From Alphaproteobacteria bacterium (lineage in GTDB: Bacteria; Pseudomonadota; Alphaproteobacteria; Sphingomonadales; Sphingomonadaceae): 64,000 bases of DNA. Under the pieces are notes generated by a model. That model was not told the origin of the DNA and did no database searches. It was given only the letters and a program-made list of their open reading frames with translations. The DNA is taken from assembly GCA_005883305.1 (NCBI GenBank), contig VBAC01000002.1:304527-368526 (forward strand), in the 5' to 3' direction. The translations under genes and the position numbers were made by a program. How positions within the stretch are numbered: position 1 is the first letter of the stretch; every line of letters starts with the position of its first letter. Below, piece after piece: positions 8,844 to 17,886 of this stretch.

Positions 8844-10616
8844 ATGCCGTCCGCCGGGGGATCTCCGTTCCAGCTTCTCGACCGGTATTGGCGCTGGTGG
8901 CTGGCCGTCCTTTGGCTGCTGGTCGGCGGATTGATGCTCGCCGACCGCTGGGGCGCGATCCACATCTTCGCGCTCGGCGACACCGACGACAATATGCGGA
9001 TGATGCAGGTCCGCGGCCTCCTGAGCGGACAGGGCTGGTACGACCTCGCCCAGCATCGCCTGGCCGGCTCCAACATCCACTGGTCGCGCCTCGTCGACCT
9101 GCCGATCGCCGCGCTGAAGCTGCTGTTCACGCCGCTGATCGGGGGCCGGCTTGCCGAGCAGGTCGCGGTCGCCGTGGCTCCGCTGCTGCCGATGCTGGCG
9201 GCGATGGCCGCGGTGGCGGTGGTCGCTAAGCGGATGATCGGCGGCGGCGCCTTCTTCCTCGCGATCGTTTTGCTCTCCTGCGCCGGATCGGCCAAGGGCA
9301 TGTGGCAGCCGCTGCGCATCGATCACCACGGCTGGCAGCTTGCCATGCTCGCCTGGGCGATGGCCTCGTTCACCGATCCCGAGCGCGCGCGGGGCGGAGC
9401 GACGCTCGGGCTTGCCACGGCGCTGTCGCTGGTCATCGGCCTGGAGATGATCCCCTATCTCGCGCTCGGCGGAGTGCTCGCGGCCTTGATGTGGGTGCGC
9501 GATCGCGCGGAGGCGAGGCGCCTGCTGGCCTACGGAGTCAGCCTCGGCGGCGGCGTGGCGGTCGGCTTCCTCGTCTTCACCTCAGAGGCGAACATGGCGC
9601 CGCTCTGCGACGCGCTGACGCCGGTCTGGCTCGCGGCGATGCTCGGCGCCGGCGCCGCGGCAACCGGCCTCGCGCTGCTCACTCCCGAAAAGCCGCTCGC
9701 CCGCCTCGCATTGGCCGCGGCTGCCGGCGCGATCCTCGGCGCCGCCTTCGCCTACGGCGCGCCCCAATGCCTCGGCAGGCTCGAGCAAAGCTCGCCCGAG
9801 CTCGAGCGGCTGTGGCTTTCCCGGGTGCGAGAGGCAATGCCGATCTGGCGCCACGGGGCGAGCATCACGATCCAGACGGTGGTGCTGCCGGTCTTCGGCC
9901 TGATCGGCTACGGCCTGATGCTCTGGCGCAGCCGGCGCGATCCCCAGGCGCTGGTCCGCTGGGCTGCGATCGCCACGCTCGCCGCCTTGGCCGCGGGCCT
10001 GCTTTGCTGGCAGACCCGCGCCGGCCCCGCGGCGCAGATGCTTTCGATTCCGGGAGTCGCCGCGCTCGCCTGGCTGGCGATCGCCTGGCTGCTTTCGTGG
10101 CAGAGCCTGGCCAGGCAGGTGGCCGCCGGGCTGGCCGCCTTGCTGCTCGTTTTCCTTCTCGCCAACGGCAACATCGCCGCTTTGTTCGACAAGCCGCTGA
10201 GCGAATTCCGCCGGACGATCAACGTCGCCAACAATCGCTGCCCAACGCTCTGGGCCCTGACTCCGGTGAACAGGCAGCCCGCGGGCATGGTGCTGACGTT
10301 CGTCGATCTTGGGCCCCGGCTGATCACGGTCACCCATCACGACGCGATCACCGGCCCCTATCACCGCAACGCCCGGCAGATCATCGACGTCATGCACGCC
10401 TGGCGCGGCACCGAGGCCAATGCGCTGGCGACGGTTCGACGCTATCGCGTGAATTACGTCCTGATCTGCCCGAACCTGTCGGAATCGACGCTCTACCGGG
10501 CCGAGGCGCCCGGCGGGTTCTACGCCCAATTGCTGCGCGGCAAGGTGCCCGCCTGGCTCGCGCCGGTACCCTTGCCGGCCAATTCGCCCTACCGGATGTG
10601 GCGGGTGGTCAAGTAA
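8844..10616 (+). CDS. Large polytopic protein, likely GT-C glycosyltransferase
   Basis: A 590-residue membrane protein with about 10-12 helices. After the first helix comes GDTDDNMRMMQVR, a DD-containing luminal motif, followed by WYDLAQHRL and IHWSRLVD. Paired acidic residues in the first external loop are the usual sign of GT-C enzymes that use lipid-linked sugar donors. A soluble stretch of about 100 residues closes the protein. It is divergent from the gtrA-gtrB-like-methyltransferase operon with an 84-base gap, so the two units may share regulation. The substrate is unknown. The 3' end overlaps the convergent marC-family gene by 8 bases. Confidence 0.75.
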   Translation: MPSAGGSPFQLLDRYWRWWLAVLWLLVGGLMLADRWGAIHIFALGDTDDNMRMMQVRGLLSGQGWYDLAQHRLAGSNIHWSRLVDLPIAALKLLFTPLIGGRLAEQVAVAVAPLLPMLAAMAAVAVVAKRMIGGGAFFLAIVLLSCAGSAKGMWQPLRIDHHGWQLAMLAWAMASFTDPERARGGATLGLATALSLVIGLEMIPYLALGGVLAALMWVRDRAEARRLLAYGVSLGGGVAVGFLVFTSEANMAPLCDALTPVWLAAMLGAGAAATGLALLTPEKPLARLALAAAAGAILGAAFAYGAPQCLGRLEQSSPELERLWLSRVREAMPIWRHGASITIQTVVLPVFGLIGYGLMLWRSRRDPQALVRWAAIATLAALAAGLLCWQTRAGPAAQMLSIPGVAALAWLAIAWLLSWQSLARQVAAGLAALLLVFLLANGNIAALFDKPLSEFRRTINVANNRCPTLWALTPVNRQPAGMVLTFVDLGPRLITVTHHDAITGPYHRNARQIIDVMHAWRGTEANALATVRRYRVNYVLICPNLSESTLYRAEAPGGFYAQLLRGKVPAWLAPVPLPANSPYRMWRVVK

Positions 10617-11226
10617 AGAACTGCTTGATCCCGTCGATCACGAACTGGGCGGCGAGCGCGGCGAGAATGACCCCGAGCAAGCGGGTCAGCATCGCTTCCA
10701 TCCTGTGGCCGAGCAGGCGCATCATCGGCCCCGCGAGCAGCAAGGCGACGAGCGTGAGCAGCAGGGTCAGCAGCAATGCCCCCAGCACCAGCAAAGAGGG
10801 CAGGAGCCCGTCGATCCGCGCCATCAGCAGCATCACCGAGGCGATCGAGCCCGGGCCGGCGATCATCGGGATCGCCATCGGGAAGATCGAGACGTCCTCG
10901 ACATGGGCCGCGCTGAGCTCCTCGGCCCGGTTCTCGCGCCGCTCGGTGCGCTTTTCGAACACCATGTCGATCGCGATCAGGAAGAGGAGGATTCCGCCGG
11001 CGATTCGGAAGGCGCTGAGCGAAACGCCGAGCGCGTGGAGCAGGTCTTCGCCGAGCAGGCCGAAGAAGACGAGGATTCCGGTCGCCACGAGAACGGCGCG
11101 GATCGCCATCGCCCGCCGGTGAGCTGCCGTGGCCCCGCTGGTCAGGCCAGCAAAGATCGGCGCGCAGCCGGGCGGATCGATCACCACCAGGAAGGTGACG
11201 AAGGCCGAGACGAACAGCTCGATCAC
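10609..11226 (-). CDS. MarC family integral membrane protein
   Basis: A 205-residue protein with six hydrophobic segments. Family signatures are visible in [31 protein letters not shown] and [15 protein letters not shown]. MarC/UPF0056 proteins are inner-membrane proteins of uncertain transport function; the original link to multiple antibiotic resistance has not held up. It is the last gene of the yggT-folD-marC unit, and its ATG overlaps the folD stop (ATGA). Confidence 0.92.
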   Translation of the reverse strand: MIELFVSAFVTFLVVIDPPGCAPIFAGLTSGATAAHRRAMAIRAVLVATGILVFFGLLGEDLLHALGVSLSAFRIAGGILLFLIAIDMVFEKRTERRENRAEELSAAHVEDVSIFPMAIPMIAGPGSIASVMLLMARIDGLLPSLLVLGALLLTLLLTLVALLLAGPMMRLLGHRMEAMLTRLLGVILAALAAQFVIDGIKQFFT

Positions 11227-12095
11227 AGGCCCTCGGGCGGGGCGAGGCCGGCGCGGGCATGCGCGGCGGCGAGCGTGTTGCGAAGCAGCACGGCGATGGT
11301 CATCGGCCCGACCCCGCCGGGCACCGGCGTAATCGCCGCGGCAACCTGGCGCGCGCCGTCGAAATCCACGTCGCCGGTCAGCCGCCCGTCGAGGCGGTTC
11401 ATGCCGACGTCGATCACCGTCGCGCCGGGCTTCAGCCAGTCGCCCCTTATCAGCTCCGCCTGACCGACGGCGGCGACGAGGATGTCGGCGCGGCGAATAA
11501 CGGCCGGAAGGTCGCGGGTGCGGCTATGGGCGATGGTGATCGTGCAATTCTCGCGCAGCAGAAGCTGGGCCATCGGCTTTCCGACGATGTTCGAGCGGCC
11601 GACGACGACCGCCTCGAGCCCGGAAAGATCGCCGAGCCGGTCCTTGAGCAGCATCAGGCAGCCCAAGGGCGTGCAGGGCACGATCCCCTGCTCCCCGACG
11701 GCGAGGCGGCCGGCATTTTCGACATGGAAGCCGTCGACGTCCTTGGCCGGATCGATCGCCGCGATCACCGCCTTCTCGTCGATCTGCTTCGGGAGCGGGA
11801 GCTGGACGAGGATTCCGTCGACCCGCTCGTCGCCGTTGAGGCGCCCGATCAGGTAGAGCAGCTCGTCCTGGCTGACGGTGTCGGGCAACCGATGCTCGAA
11901 GCTCGCCATTCCCGCGGCCTCGGTCGCCTTGCCCTTGTTGCGGACGTAGATCCCGCTCGCCGGATCCTCGCCGACCAGCACCACGACGAGGCCGGGCGCG
12001 CGGCCGGCCTGCTCCGCGAAGGCGGGGACTGCGTCGGCGATCCGCTCGCGCAAGGCGGAGGCGAAGGCCTTGCCGTCGATGATCGCCGCGCTCAT
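11223..12095 (-). CDS. folD: Bifunctional methylenetetrahydrofolate dehydrogenase/cyclohydrolase
   Basis: A 290-residue cytoplasmic enzyme that interconverts 5,10-methylene-, 5,10-methenyl- and 10-formyl-tetrahydrofolate using NADP. The YVRNKGKA segment carries the catalytic lysine region. [14 protein letters not shown] and the C-terminal [12 protein letters not shown] signature are intact, and [11 protein letters not shown] is the nucleotide-binding loop. Length is normal. It lies between yggT (10-base gap) and marC (4-base overlap). Confidence 0.97.
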   Translation of the reverse strand: MSAAIIDGKAFASALRERIADAVPAFAEQAGRAPGLVVVLVGEDPASGIYVRNKGKATEAAGMASFEHRLPDTVSQDELLYLIGRLNGDERVDGILVQLPLPKQIDEKAVIAAIDPAKDVDGFHVENAGRLAVGEQGIVPCTPLGCLMLLKDRLGDLSGLEAVVVGRSNIVGKPMAQLLLRENCTITIAHSRTRDLPAVIRRADILVAAVGQAELIRGDWLKPGATVIDVGMNRLDGRLTGDVDFDGARQVAAAITPVPGGVGPMTIAVLLRNTLAAAHARAGLAPPEGL

Positions 12096-12105
12096 GGCTT
12101 CCCCG

Positions 12106-12405
12106 TCACCCGGCCATGGCGACGTCCATCGCCACCCCCGAAAGAAGGATACGAAGGACGTAGATCAGGAGCAGGACGACGATCGGCGAGAAATCGAGCC
12201 CCCCGAAGTCGGGCAGGATCCTTCGAATCGGCCGATAGAGCGGGGCCGTCATCCGATCGAGCGCGTAGAGCAGCTGGCGGACGAAATCGTTGTGGGTGTT
12301 GATGACGTTGAAAGCCACCAGCCAGGAGATGATCGCCTGGGCGATGATCACCCAGCTCGCGACCTGAAGCAGAAAGTCGACGATCGAAAACAAGGAAAGC
12401 AGCAT
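12106..12405 (-). CDS. YggT family membrane protein
   Basis: A 99-residue protein with two membrane helices separated by a loop containing [17 protein letters not shown], the family hallmark. YggT proteins are inner-membrane proteins implicated in osmotic adaptation and, in relatives, division or photosystem assembly. The start at 12405 is the first Met of the YggT domain. It heads the yggT-folD-marC operon. Confidence 0.9.
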   Translation of the reverse strand: MLLSLFSIVDFLLQVASWVIIAQAIISWLVAFNVINTHNDFVRQLLYALDRMTAPLYRPIRRILPDFGGLDFSPIVVLLLIYVLRILLSGVAMDVAMAG

Positions 12406-12719
12406 GACCCCTCCGCGCGGCTGGAGCCGACCTCTAGCCGGGCCGGCTAAGGCGGGCAATGGACCCATCCGGGCTGCGCGTAACCGGCCATCTGAGTGGT
12501 GACCGGCCCGCCGAACGAGCAGGTGAGATAACCCGAAGCCAGGGCTTTGGCGATCCCCGACGAGCGGCCTGGGTGCTGGCATGACCTCGATCGCCGTCGC
12601 ACGGCTCTGTTCGATCTCGATCAGGCAAGATGGGCGGCTTGGCTGACAGCCGAGCCCGGGTAGATTCGACTTGTTTCTGCCCACTAGCGACGGCCCGCGA
12701 ACTGGGCCAGTTTGTGCCG
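12406..12719. other. Intergenic region between divergent genes, no gene seen
   Basis: This 314-base stretch separates yggT (minus) from a small membrane-protein gene (plus). It should hold promoters for both. No convincing ORF, RNA gene, repeat or clear -35/-10 pair was identified. Confidence 0.5.
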
Positions 12720-13085
12720 ATGGCTCGAACGCTTCGTATCGTGAACGCCTTCTTCGCGGCTTTGCTGGTGGTGATGATGATCGTCTCCGCCGCATTCCTC
12801 AGCGCCGGCCGCGACGGCTTCACCGGCGCGCCGGACGCTTCGGCCTCGCTGCGCTGGATTCTGCTCTTCGCGATGCTGACGATGCTTGCCTTCGTCAATC
12901 TGCGCCGGGCCGGCGGGGAGCGGTCGCCCGGCCTCGCGTTTCTCAATCTCGCCGCCGCCATCCCTTTGCTGGCCGGAGCGGTCGCCGCCGACGGGATCCG
13001 CTTCCTGTGCGGCGCGGCGGCCTTCCCCTTCGCGGTCACCGCCGTCCTGCTGATCGCCGCCCGCAAGACGCAAGACCCTGCTTAA
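12720..13085 (+). CDS. Small four-helix membrane protein of unknown function
   Basis: A 121-residue protein with four predicted membrane helices spaced through its whole length and short charged loops (RRAGGERSPG in the middle). The start at 12720 begins directly with MARTLRIVNAFFAALLVV, a normal first helix; no strong Shine-Dalgarno sequence is visible. No family is recognised. Its stop codon TAA is part of the first CtrA box upstream of the pilus operon, so the end of this gene and the regulatory region overlap. Confidence 0.65.
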   Translation: MARTLRIVNAFFAALLVVMMIVSAAFLSAGRDGFTGAPDASASLRWILLFAMLTMLAFVNLRRAGGERSPGLAFLNLAAAIPLLAGAVAADGIRFLCGAAAFPFAVTAVLLIAARKTQDPA

Positions 13086-13097
13086 GCAGACTTTAAC
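13082..13097 (+). promoter_or_regulatory. CtrA box, distal
   Basis: A perfect match to the CtrA consensus TTAA-N7-TTAAC: TTAA at 13082-13085, seven bases, then TTAAC at 13093-13097. It lies 248 bases upstream of the pilin start. CtrA is the cell-cycle and motility/pilus response regulator of alphaproteobacteria. Confidence 0.6.
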
Positions 13098-13218
13098 CCG
13101 CCGCCGGTAATCGCCCCAGCACGGGACCCGTCAGCCATTCACCACATCGACGAATTTCGCAGCCGGTTCAGGCCGAATTCGCCGTGACGGAACTCCCGAT
13201 CAAGACCAACGAGCGTCC

Positions 13219-13234
13219 TTAACCGGTCTTTAAC
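13219..13234 (+). promoter_or_regulatory. CtrA box, proximal
   Basis: A second perfect TTAA-N7-TTAAC (TTAA 13219-13222, TTAAC 13230-13234), 111 bases before the pilin ATG. With the distal box this gives two full sites in a 259-base intergenic region, which supports CtrA control of the pilus operon. Confidence 0.68.
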
Positions 13235-13259
13235 CGACCCACCGTAAAAACCGCAGGAT

Positions 13260-13316
13260 CGGAGAGACCCCAGCCTCTCCGTGACACGGCAAGGGCGCCA
13301 GGCCTTCGGGCCTGGC
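13260..13316 (+). promoter_or_regulatory. Two leader hairpins upstream of the pilus operon
   Basis: Hairpin 1: CGGAGAG (13260-13266) pairs with CTCTCCG (13275-13281). Hairpin 2: GCCAGGCC (13297-13304), loop TTCG, GGCCTGGC (13309-13316), an 8-bp GC-rich stem with the very stable UUCG tetraloop. It ends 28 bases before the ATG. There is no T-run, so it is not an ordinary terminator. It may stabilise the mRNA or form part of a translational control element. Confidence 0.5.
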
Positions 13317-13344
13317 CCCAATTCGGGAAGAAGGATCGTATCCA

Positions 13345-13860
13345 ATGTTCAAGACACTGATTTCCGGGGCGGCTGCCTCGGGGACGGCCCTGATTGCGGC
13401 CGGCTTGCTTGCAGCCAGCCCCGCCGCGGCGGCGACCGCCACCGGCACCCTCGCGGTCAGCGCGACCGTCACCGCCAACTGCACCGTTTCGACCAGCGCT
13501 CTCGCCTTCGGCAACGTCGATGTGACCGCCGGCACGAACGTGGACAGCACCGGCGGCCTTTCGGTCACCTGCACCAACGGCACCGCCTGGGCGGCCTCGG
13601 CCGGAGTCGGCACGGGCACGGGCGCGACCTTCGCCAACCGCAAGATGGCGAACGGCAGCAACCTGCTCAACTACAACATCTACACGACGAGCGCCCGGAC
13701 CACCGTCTGGGGCGACGGCACCGCCAGCACGGCGACGATCGGCGGCACCGGAAGCGGCTCCGCGCAGAGCGTCACCGTCTACGGCCGCGTCGGCTCGGGC
13801 CAGACGTCGCTTCCGGCCGGCGCCTATGCCGACACGGTCGCCGTCACGGTCACCTACTAA
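13345..13860 (+). CDS. Csu-type major pilin (spore coat U domain)
   Basis: A 171-residue secreted protein. Signal peptide of about 29 residues (ending SPAAAA), then one spore-coat-U/SCPU domain with the early cysteine in VTANCTVS, its partner in LSVTCTNG, the central NLLNYNIYT strand and VWGDGTAS, and a C-terminal donor/acceptor strand (YADTVAVTVTY). This matches the CsuA/B class of archaic chaperone-usher pilins used in surface attachment and biofilm formation. It is the first gene of a four-gene operon preceded by two CtrA boxes and leader hairpins. Confidence 0.92.
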   Translation: MFKTLISGAAASGTALIAAGLLAASPAAAATATGTLAVSATVTANCTVSTSALAFGNVDVTAGTNVDSTGGLSVTCTNGTAWAASAGVGTGTGATFANRKMANGSNLLNYNIYTTSARTTVWGDGTASTATIGGTGSGSAQSVTVYGRVGSGQTSLPAGAYADTVAVTVTY

Positions 13861-13877
13861 GCGAGCGGCAGGCCGAG

Positions 13878-14591
13878 ATGCGGCGAATCCTCCCCCTTTT
13901 CGTCCGTTTCGGGCTGACGCTTGGTGCGGCGGCCGGGCTGTCCCCGGCCGCCGCAGGCACCCTCACGGTCAATCCCGTGCTGGTCGAGATCGGGACGGCG
14001 CGCCGCGCCGGATCGGTCACCGTCCAGAATGTCGAGAACGTGCCGGTGACGATCCGCGCCTATTCCCTGGCCTGGAGCCAGACGGATGGCGCGGACCGCT
14101 ACGACGAGACCTCGGCGGTGATCGTCTCCCCGCCGGTCTTCACCATTCCCGCGGGCGGCACCCAGATCGTCCGCGTCGGGCTTCGGCAGCCTTCCGCGGC
14201 GCCGCAATCCTATCGCCTGATCATCGAGGAGGTGCCCGCGGCGCAGCCCGGAAACGGCATCCGCGTCGCGCTCAGGCTCAACCTCCCGCTCTACTGGAAC
14301 TTGGCGGCCGGGCCGCAGAGCGACATCGCCTGGAGCGCCGCCCGGCTGGCCGACGGCCAGTGGGCGCTCGAGGCGCGCAACGGCGGCGCCGGCTGGGTCA
14401 GGATCGACCCGGCCGCGGCGCAGCGCGCCACAGGAATCACCCTCGAAAGCGGCTTCGGATTCGGCACCGTTCTGCCGGGCTCCGTCCGCCGCTGGCCGAT
14501 CGGGGCCAATCCGCGTATCGGCGACGACGCCCGGTTCCAGCAAATAGTGTCCGGGACCAATGGCGCAGCGCCTCCTCCGCACGCCCGCTAG
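13878..14591 (+). CDS. Periplasmic pilus chaperone, CsuC-like
   Basis: A 237-residue secreted PapD-like chaperone of the archaic (sigma) type. Signal peptide ending in SPAAAG; the first immunoglobulin-like domain contains RAGSVTVQNVENVPVTIRAY and the subunit-binding IPAGGTQIVRVGLR strand, followed by SYRLIIEEVP and RVALRLNLPLY. It holds pilin subunits in the periplasm by donor-strand complementation and delivers them to the usher. The start at 13878 was chosen because it begins the signal peptide 17 bases after the pilin stop. The end overlaps the usher gene by 32 bases. Confidence 0.92.
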   Translation: MRRILPLFVRFGLTLGAAAGLSPAAAGTLTVNPVLVEIGTARRAGSVTVQNVENVPVTIRAYSLAWSQTDGADRYDETSAVIVSPPVFTIPAGGTQIVRVGLRQPSAAPQSYRLIIEEVPAAQPGNGIRVALRLNLPLYWNLAAGPQSDIAWSAARLADGQWALEARNGGAGWVRIDPAAAQRATGITLESGFGFGTVLPGSVRRWPIGANPRIGDDARFQQIVSGTNGAAPPPHAR

Positions 14592-16917
14592 GCTTGGCCT
14601 CAGCCTTCTGCTCCTTGCCGGCCACAACGCTGCCAAAGGCGAGACGCCGGGCTCGGGCCCGGCGATCGGCGCGGCCGCGGCGATGCAACCCGCCTTGCTC
14701 GACGTGTCGGTGAACGGGCAGCGGGGCGACGCGCCCGAATCCTTCCTGCGCGACGGCGACGGCCGGCTGCTGATCGGGGCCGCGACCCTGCGCGCCTGGC
14801 GAATCCGCGTGCCGGCCTCCGGAGCCGTGACCTATCAGGGCGAGGCCTATTACCCCGCTTCCGCTTTGCCCGCGCTGCGCATCACCGTGGCCGAGGCCGA
14901 GCAGAGCGTGGCGATCGACGCCGACCCCGGCGCTTTCGAAACGCAGTCGGCAGCGCTCGGCGCGGGCGAGCAGATGGCGATGACCGCGCCGGCGTTCGGC
15001 GCTTATGTGAATTACGACCTGTTCGTCGAGCATGTGCGCGGCGAGACCCAGGGCGCCGGCGCCTTCGAGGCCGGCCTGTTCACCAGCCACGGAGTGGGCT
15101 TTACGACCTTCATCGCCTCGGCCGGAGGCGGCCAGGCGCGCGTGACGCGTCTGGAAACGACCTGGACAATCGACCGGCCGGATCACCTCAGCAGCATCCG
15201 GATCGGCGATTCGGTCTCGGCCGCAGGGCCGGGCGCGGCGCCGGTGCGCTTCGCCGGAATCCAGTTCGCGCGCAACTTCGCGGTTCAGCCGGGCTATTTA
15301 ACCATGCCGCTGCCGGTGGCGAGCGGAAGCGCGGCGGTGCCCTCTGTCGTCGACGTCTACGTCAACAACGTCCTGCAGGGCCAGCAACAGGTCGCTCCGG
15401 GGCCATTCGAGCTCAGCAACGTGCCGGTGCCGTCGGGTAACGGCACCGTCCAGATCGTCGTCCGCGACCTGCTCGGGCGCGAAATCGTGTCCGAGCAGAA
15501 TTATTATGCCTCGACCCTGCTGCTTCGCCGCGGCCTTCACGATTTCTCCTACGAGGCCGGATTCCTGCGCCGGCGCTTCGGGATCGAAAGCAATCGATAC
15601 GGCGCGTTTTTCGTATCGACGACGCATCGCTACGGCTTCACCGACCGCCTTACCGGCGAAGCGACCGCGCAAGTAAGCGAGCATCGCCAGATGGCCGGCG
15701 CGACGGTCACCGCCATCGCCTTCGACGTCGCCCAGGTCGCGTTCTCGGCCTCCGCGAGCCACACCGAGCGCGGCTCGGGCTATCGTGCCGCGGCGGCTAT
15801 CGAGCGGCGCACGTCCGGCCTCTCCTTCGGCCTCCTCTCCGAATATGCCAGCCGCGACTATGCGACGCTCGGCCTGGCGAGGATCGTTCCGCCCCACCTG
15901 ATGGTCCAGGGCTTCGCCAATCTCGGCCTCCGATGGGGCGGGATCGGCGCGAACCTGGTCTACCGCGACCTGCGCGGCGCGCTCCCGGACGAGACTCTGG
16001 CCTCCACCTTCGTCTCGTGGCGCGTTGCCCCGCGAATGTCGCTTCAGCTCTATGCCCGCCGCTCGGTGATCGGCCGCAGCCAGACCGATTTCGGCGCTCA
16101 CCTCGCGATCGCGCTCGACGGGCGCCGCAGCGCCTCGGCCAGCTTCGATCAGTCGCGCGGCGGCAGCGCGGGCTACATCTCCTATCAGGACGATCCGCCG
16201 CCGGGCCCCGGCGACGGGTTCCGCGCGACGGCGCGGATCGGGGAGCAGGGCGGCGCCGAGGCGGCCTATGTCCGCAACTTTTCGAGCGCGAGCGTGAGCG
16301 CCCAGGCGAGCTACGCCCGCGGCGCCGGCGCCGTGCGGCTCACCGCCGGCGGCGGCCTCGGCTGGATCGACGGCCGCGCCTTCGCCTCGCGGCGCCTGGG
16401 CGACAGCTTCGCCGCGGTCCGAATCGACGGCTACCCCAACGTGCGGGTCTATGCCGACGACCAGCCGGTCGGCACCACCGACAGCAAGGGCCGGATCATC
16501 GTCACCGGGCTCCATCCGTTCGAGCGCAACACGATCCGCCTCGATCCGGCGGACCTCCCGCTCGAGGCTTCACTCACCAGCGAGGAAATGCCGGTCCGCC
16601 CCTTCGCCCGCTCGGGCAGCGTCGTCCGCTTCGCCGTGCAGAGCGAGCGCGGAGTGCTGCTGACCGTGCGGCTCGAGGACGGCAGTCCCCTTCCCACCGG
16701 CGCCGAAGTGCGGATCGAGGAGAGCGAGGCCAGGGCCGTCGCCGTTACCGGCGGCGAGGTTTATTTGCCGTCAGCCCCAGCCGGGCGCTTGCGCCTTCAG
16801 GCGAGCTGGCCGGGCGGCGCCTGCGCGCTGACCGCGCTCGTCCCCGACGACGGCGACCCGCAGCCCCGTCTCGGCGGCCTGATCTGCCGCTCGGGAGGCG
16901 ATTATGCGGCGCGCTGA
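14560..16917 (+). CDS. Outer-membrane pilus usher, CsuD-like
   Basis: A 785-residue outer-membrane usher that threads pilin subunits through its 24-stranded barrel. An N-terminal chaperone-binding domain follows a signal-like start. The plug region has DVYVNNVLQGQQQV and the family motif LLLRRGLHDFSYEAGFLR. C-terminal domains carry VRIDGYPNVRVYADDQPVGTTDSKG and the CSLTAL-like end (GGACALTALVPDD). Length fits the archaic usher class. The start overlaps the chaperone end by 32 bases, and the stop overlaps the next pilin by 14 bases, so the operon is translationally coupled. Confidence 0.92.
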   Translation: MAQRLLRTPARLGLSLLLLAGHNAAKGETPGSGPAIGAAAAMQPALLDVSVNGQRGDAPESFLRDGDGRLLIGAATLRAWRIRVPASGAVTYQGEAYYPASALPALRITVAEAEQSVAIDADPGAFETQSAALGAGEQMAMTAPAFGAYVNYDLFVEHVRGETQGAGAFEAGLFTSHGVGFTTFIASAGGGQARVTRLETTWTIDRPDHLSSIRIGDSVSAAGPGAAPVRFAGIQFARNFAVQPGYLTMPLPVASGSAAVPSVVDVYVNNVLQGQQQVAPGPFELSNVPVPSGNGTVQIVVRDLLGREIVSEQNYYASTLLLRRGLHDFSYEAGFLRRRFGIESNRYGAFFVSTTHRYGFTDRLTGEATAQVSEHRQMAGATVTAIAFDVAQVAFSASASHTERGSGYRAAAAIERRTSGLSFGLLSEYASRDYATLGLARIVPPHLMVQGFANLGLRWGGIGANLVYRDLRGALPDETLASTFVSWRVAPRMSLQLYARRSVIGRSQTDFGAHLAIALDGRRSASASFDQSRGGSAGYISYQDDPPPGPGDGFRATARIGEQGGAEAAYVRNFSSASVSAQASYARGAGAVRLTAGGGLGWIDGRAFASRRLGDSFAAVRIDGYPNVRVYADDQPVGTTDSKGRIIVTGLHPFERNTIRLDPADLPLEASLTSEEMPVRPFARSGSVVRFAVQSERGVLLTVRLEDGSPLPTGAEVRIEESEARAVAVTGGEVYLPSAPAGRLRLQASWPGGACALTALVPDDGDPQPRLGGLICRSGGDYAAR

Positions 16918-17368
16918 TCTCCGCGTGCTCGCGGCCGCTTTCGGGCTGGTCCTTGCGCCGGACGCGGCGCGCGCGGCATGCACGGTCAGCAGCACGGGCG
17001 TCGCCTTCGGCGCCTACGACCCGCGAAGCGCGACGCCCGACGACAGCAGCGGCACGGTCCAGGCCGACTGTCACCCTTCCGACAACGCGCCGAACGTCGA
17101 AATCGGCGCCGGCCTGTACGGCACCATCGCCACGCGCCGGATGAGCAACGGCGCGGCGACGCTGAGCTACCTGCTCTACACCAGCGCCGCCCGCAGCATC
17201 GTCTGGGGCGACGGCACCCTGGGCTCGATCACCCAGACTCTGATTGGGGGGACCGTCTCCGGCGGCACGCGGCATTTCTCCGGGACCATCTACGGCCGAA
17301 TCCTCGCCGGCCAGAACGTGCCGGCCGGCACCTACAACGACACGCTGATGGTGACGATCTCCTTCTAG
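16904..17368 (+). CDS. Csu-type minor/tip pilin (spore coat U domain)
   Basis: A 154-residue secreted protein with signal peptide ending ARAA and a single SCPU domain beginning CTVSSTGVAFGAYDP, with a second cysteine in VQADCHPS, then LSYLLYTSAARSIVWGDGT and a final YNDTLMVTISF strand. It is shorter than the first pilin and placed after the usher, as for tip adhesin subunits in Csu operons, although true CsuE tip proteins have two domains. It could be a minor pilin or simplified tip. The end overlaps the convergent VOC gene by four bases. Confidence 0.88.
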   Translation: MRRADLRVLAAAFGLVLAPDAARAACTVSSTGVAFGAYDPRSATPDDSSGTVQADCHPSDNAPNVEIGAGLYGTIATRRMSNGAATLSYLLYTSAARSIVWGDGTLGSITQTLIGGTVSGGTRHFSGTIYGRILAGQNVPAGTYNDTLMVTISF

Positions 17369-17865
17369 CCGACCGGTGCTTCGGCTCCCTCGCGGGCCCG
17401 CTCGATCGTCGCGATGTCGATCTTGCGCATCGTCATCATCGCCTCCATCGCCCGCCTGGCGGCGTCCCGATCGGGATCGGCCATCGCCTCGAGCAGGATT
17501 CGCGGCGTGATCTGCCAGGAAAAGCCCCAGCGATCCTTGCACCAGCCGCACGCGCTCTCGCTCCCGCCGTTCCCGACGATCGCGTCCCAATAGCGGTCCG
17601 TCTCCTCCTGGTCCTCGGTCAGGACCATGAAGCTCACCGCTTCGTTGGGCGTGAAATTGGGTCCGCCGTTCAGGCCGACGAAGGCGCGCCCGAGCAATGT
17701 GAACTCGACGGTGAGCTCTTCGCCCTGATGGCCGCCGGGATAATCGGTCGCGGCCTCGTGCGCCGGGCCCACGTGGCTGTCCGGGAAGGTCGCGGCGTAG
17801 AATTCCGCCGCCTCGCGCGCCTTGCCCTTGTCGAACCAAAGGCAGGTGATCATCTTGTCGGCCAT
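17365..17865 (-). CDS. VOC-superfamily protein (PhnB/3-dmu-9_3-mt type)
   Basis: A 166-residue protein of the vicinal-oxygen-chelate fold: MITCLWFDKGKAREAAEFYA start, FVGLNGGPNFTPNEAVSFMV core, and the typical CGWCKDRWGFSWQITP segment with a tail of helix-forming sequence. Pfam calls this group 3-demethylubiquinone-9 3-methyltransferase-like, but most members are of unknown activity. GGAGAGAGA precedes the ATG. It is the last gene of a six-gene minus-strand operon that ends against the pilus operon. Confidence 0.88.
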   Translation of the reverse strand: MADKMITCLWFDKGKAREAAEFYAATFPDSHVGPAHEAATDYPGGHQGEELTVEFTLLGRAFVGLNGGPNFTPNEAVSFMVLTEDQEETDRYWDAIVGNGGSESACGWCKDRWGFSWQITPRILLEAMADPDRDAARRAMEAMMTMRKIDIATIERAREGAEAPVG

Positions 17866-17886
17866 CGTCTCTCTCCTTCGATCTCT

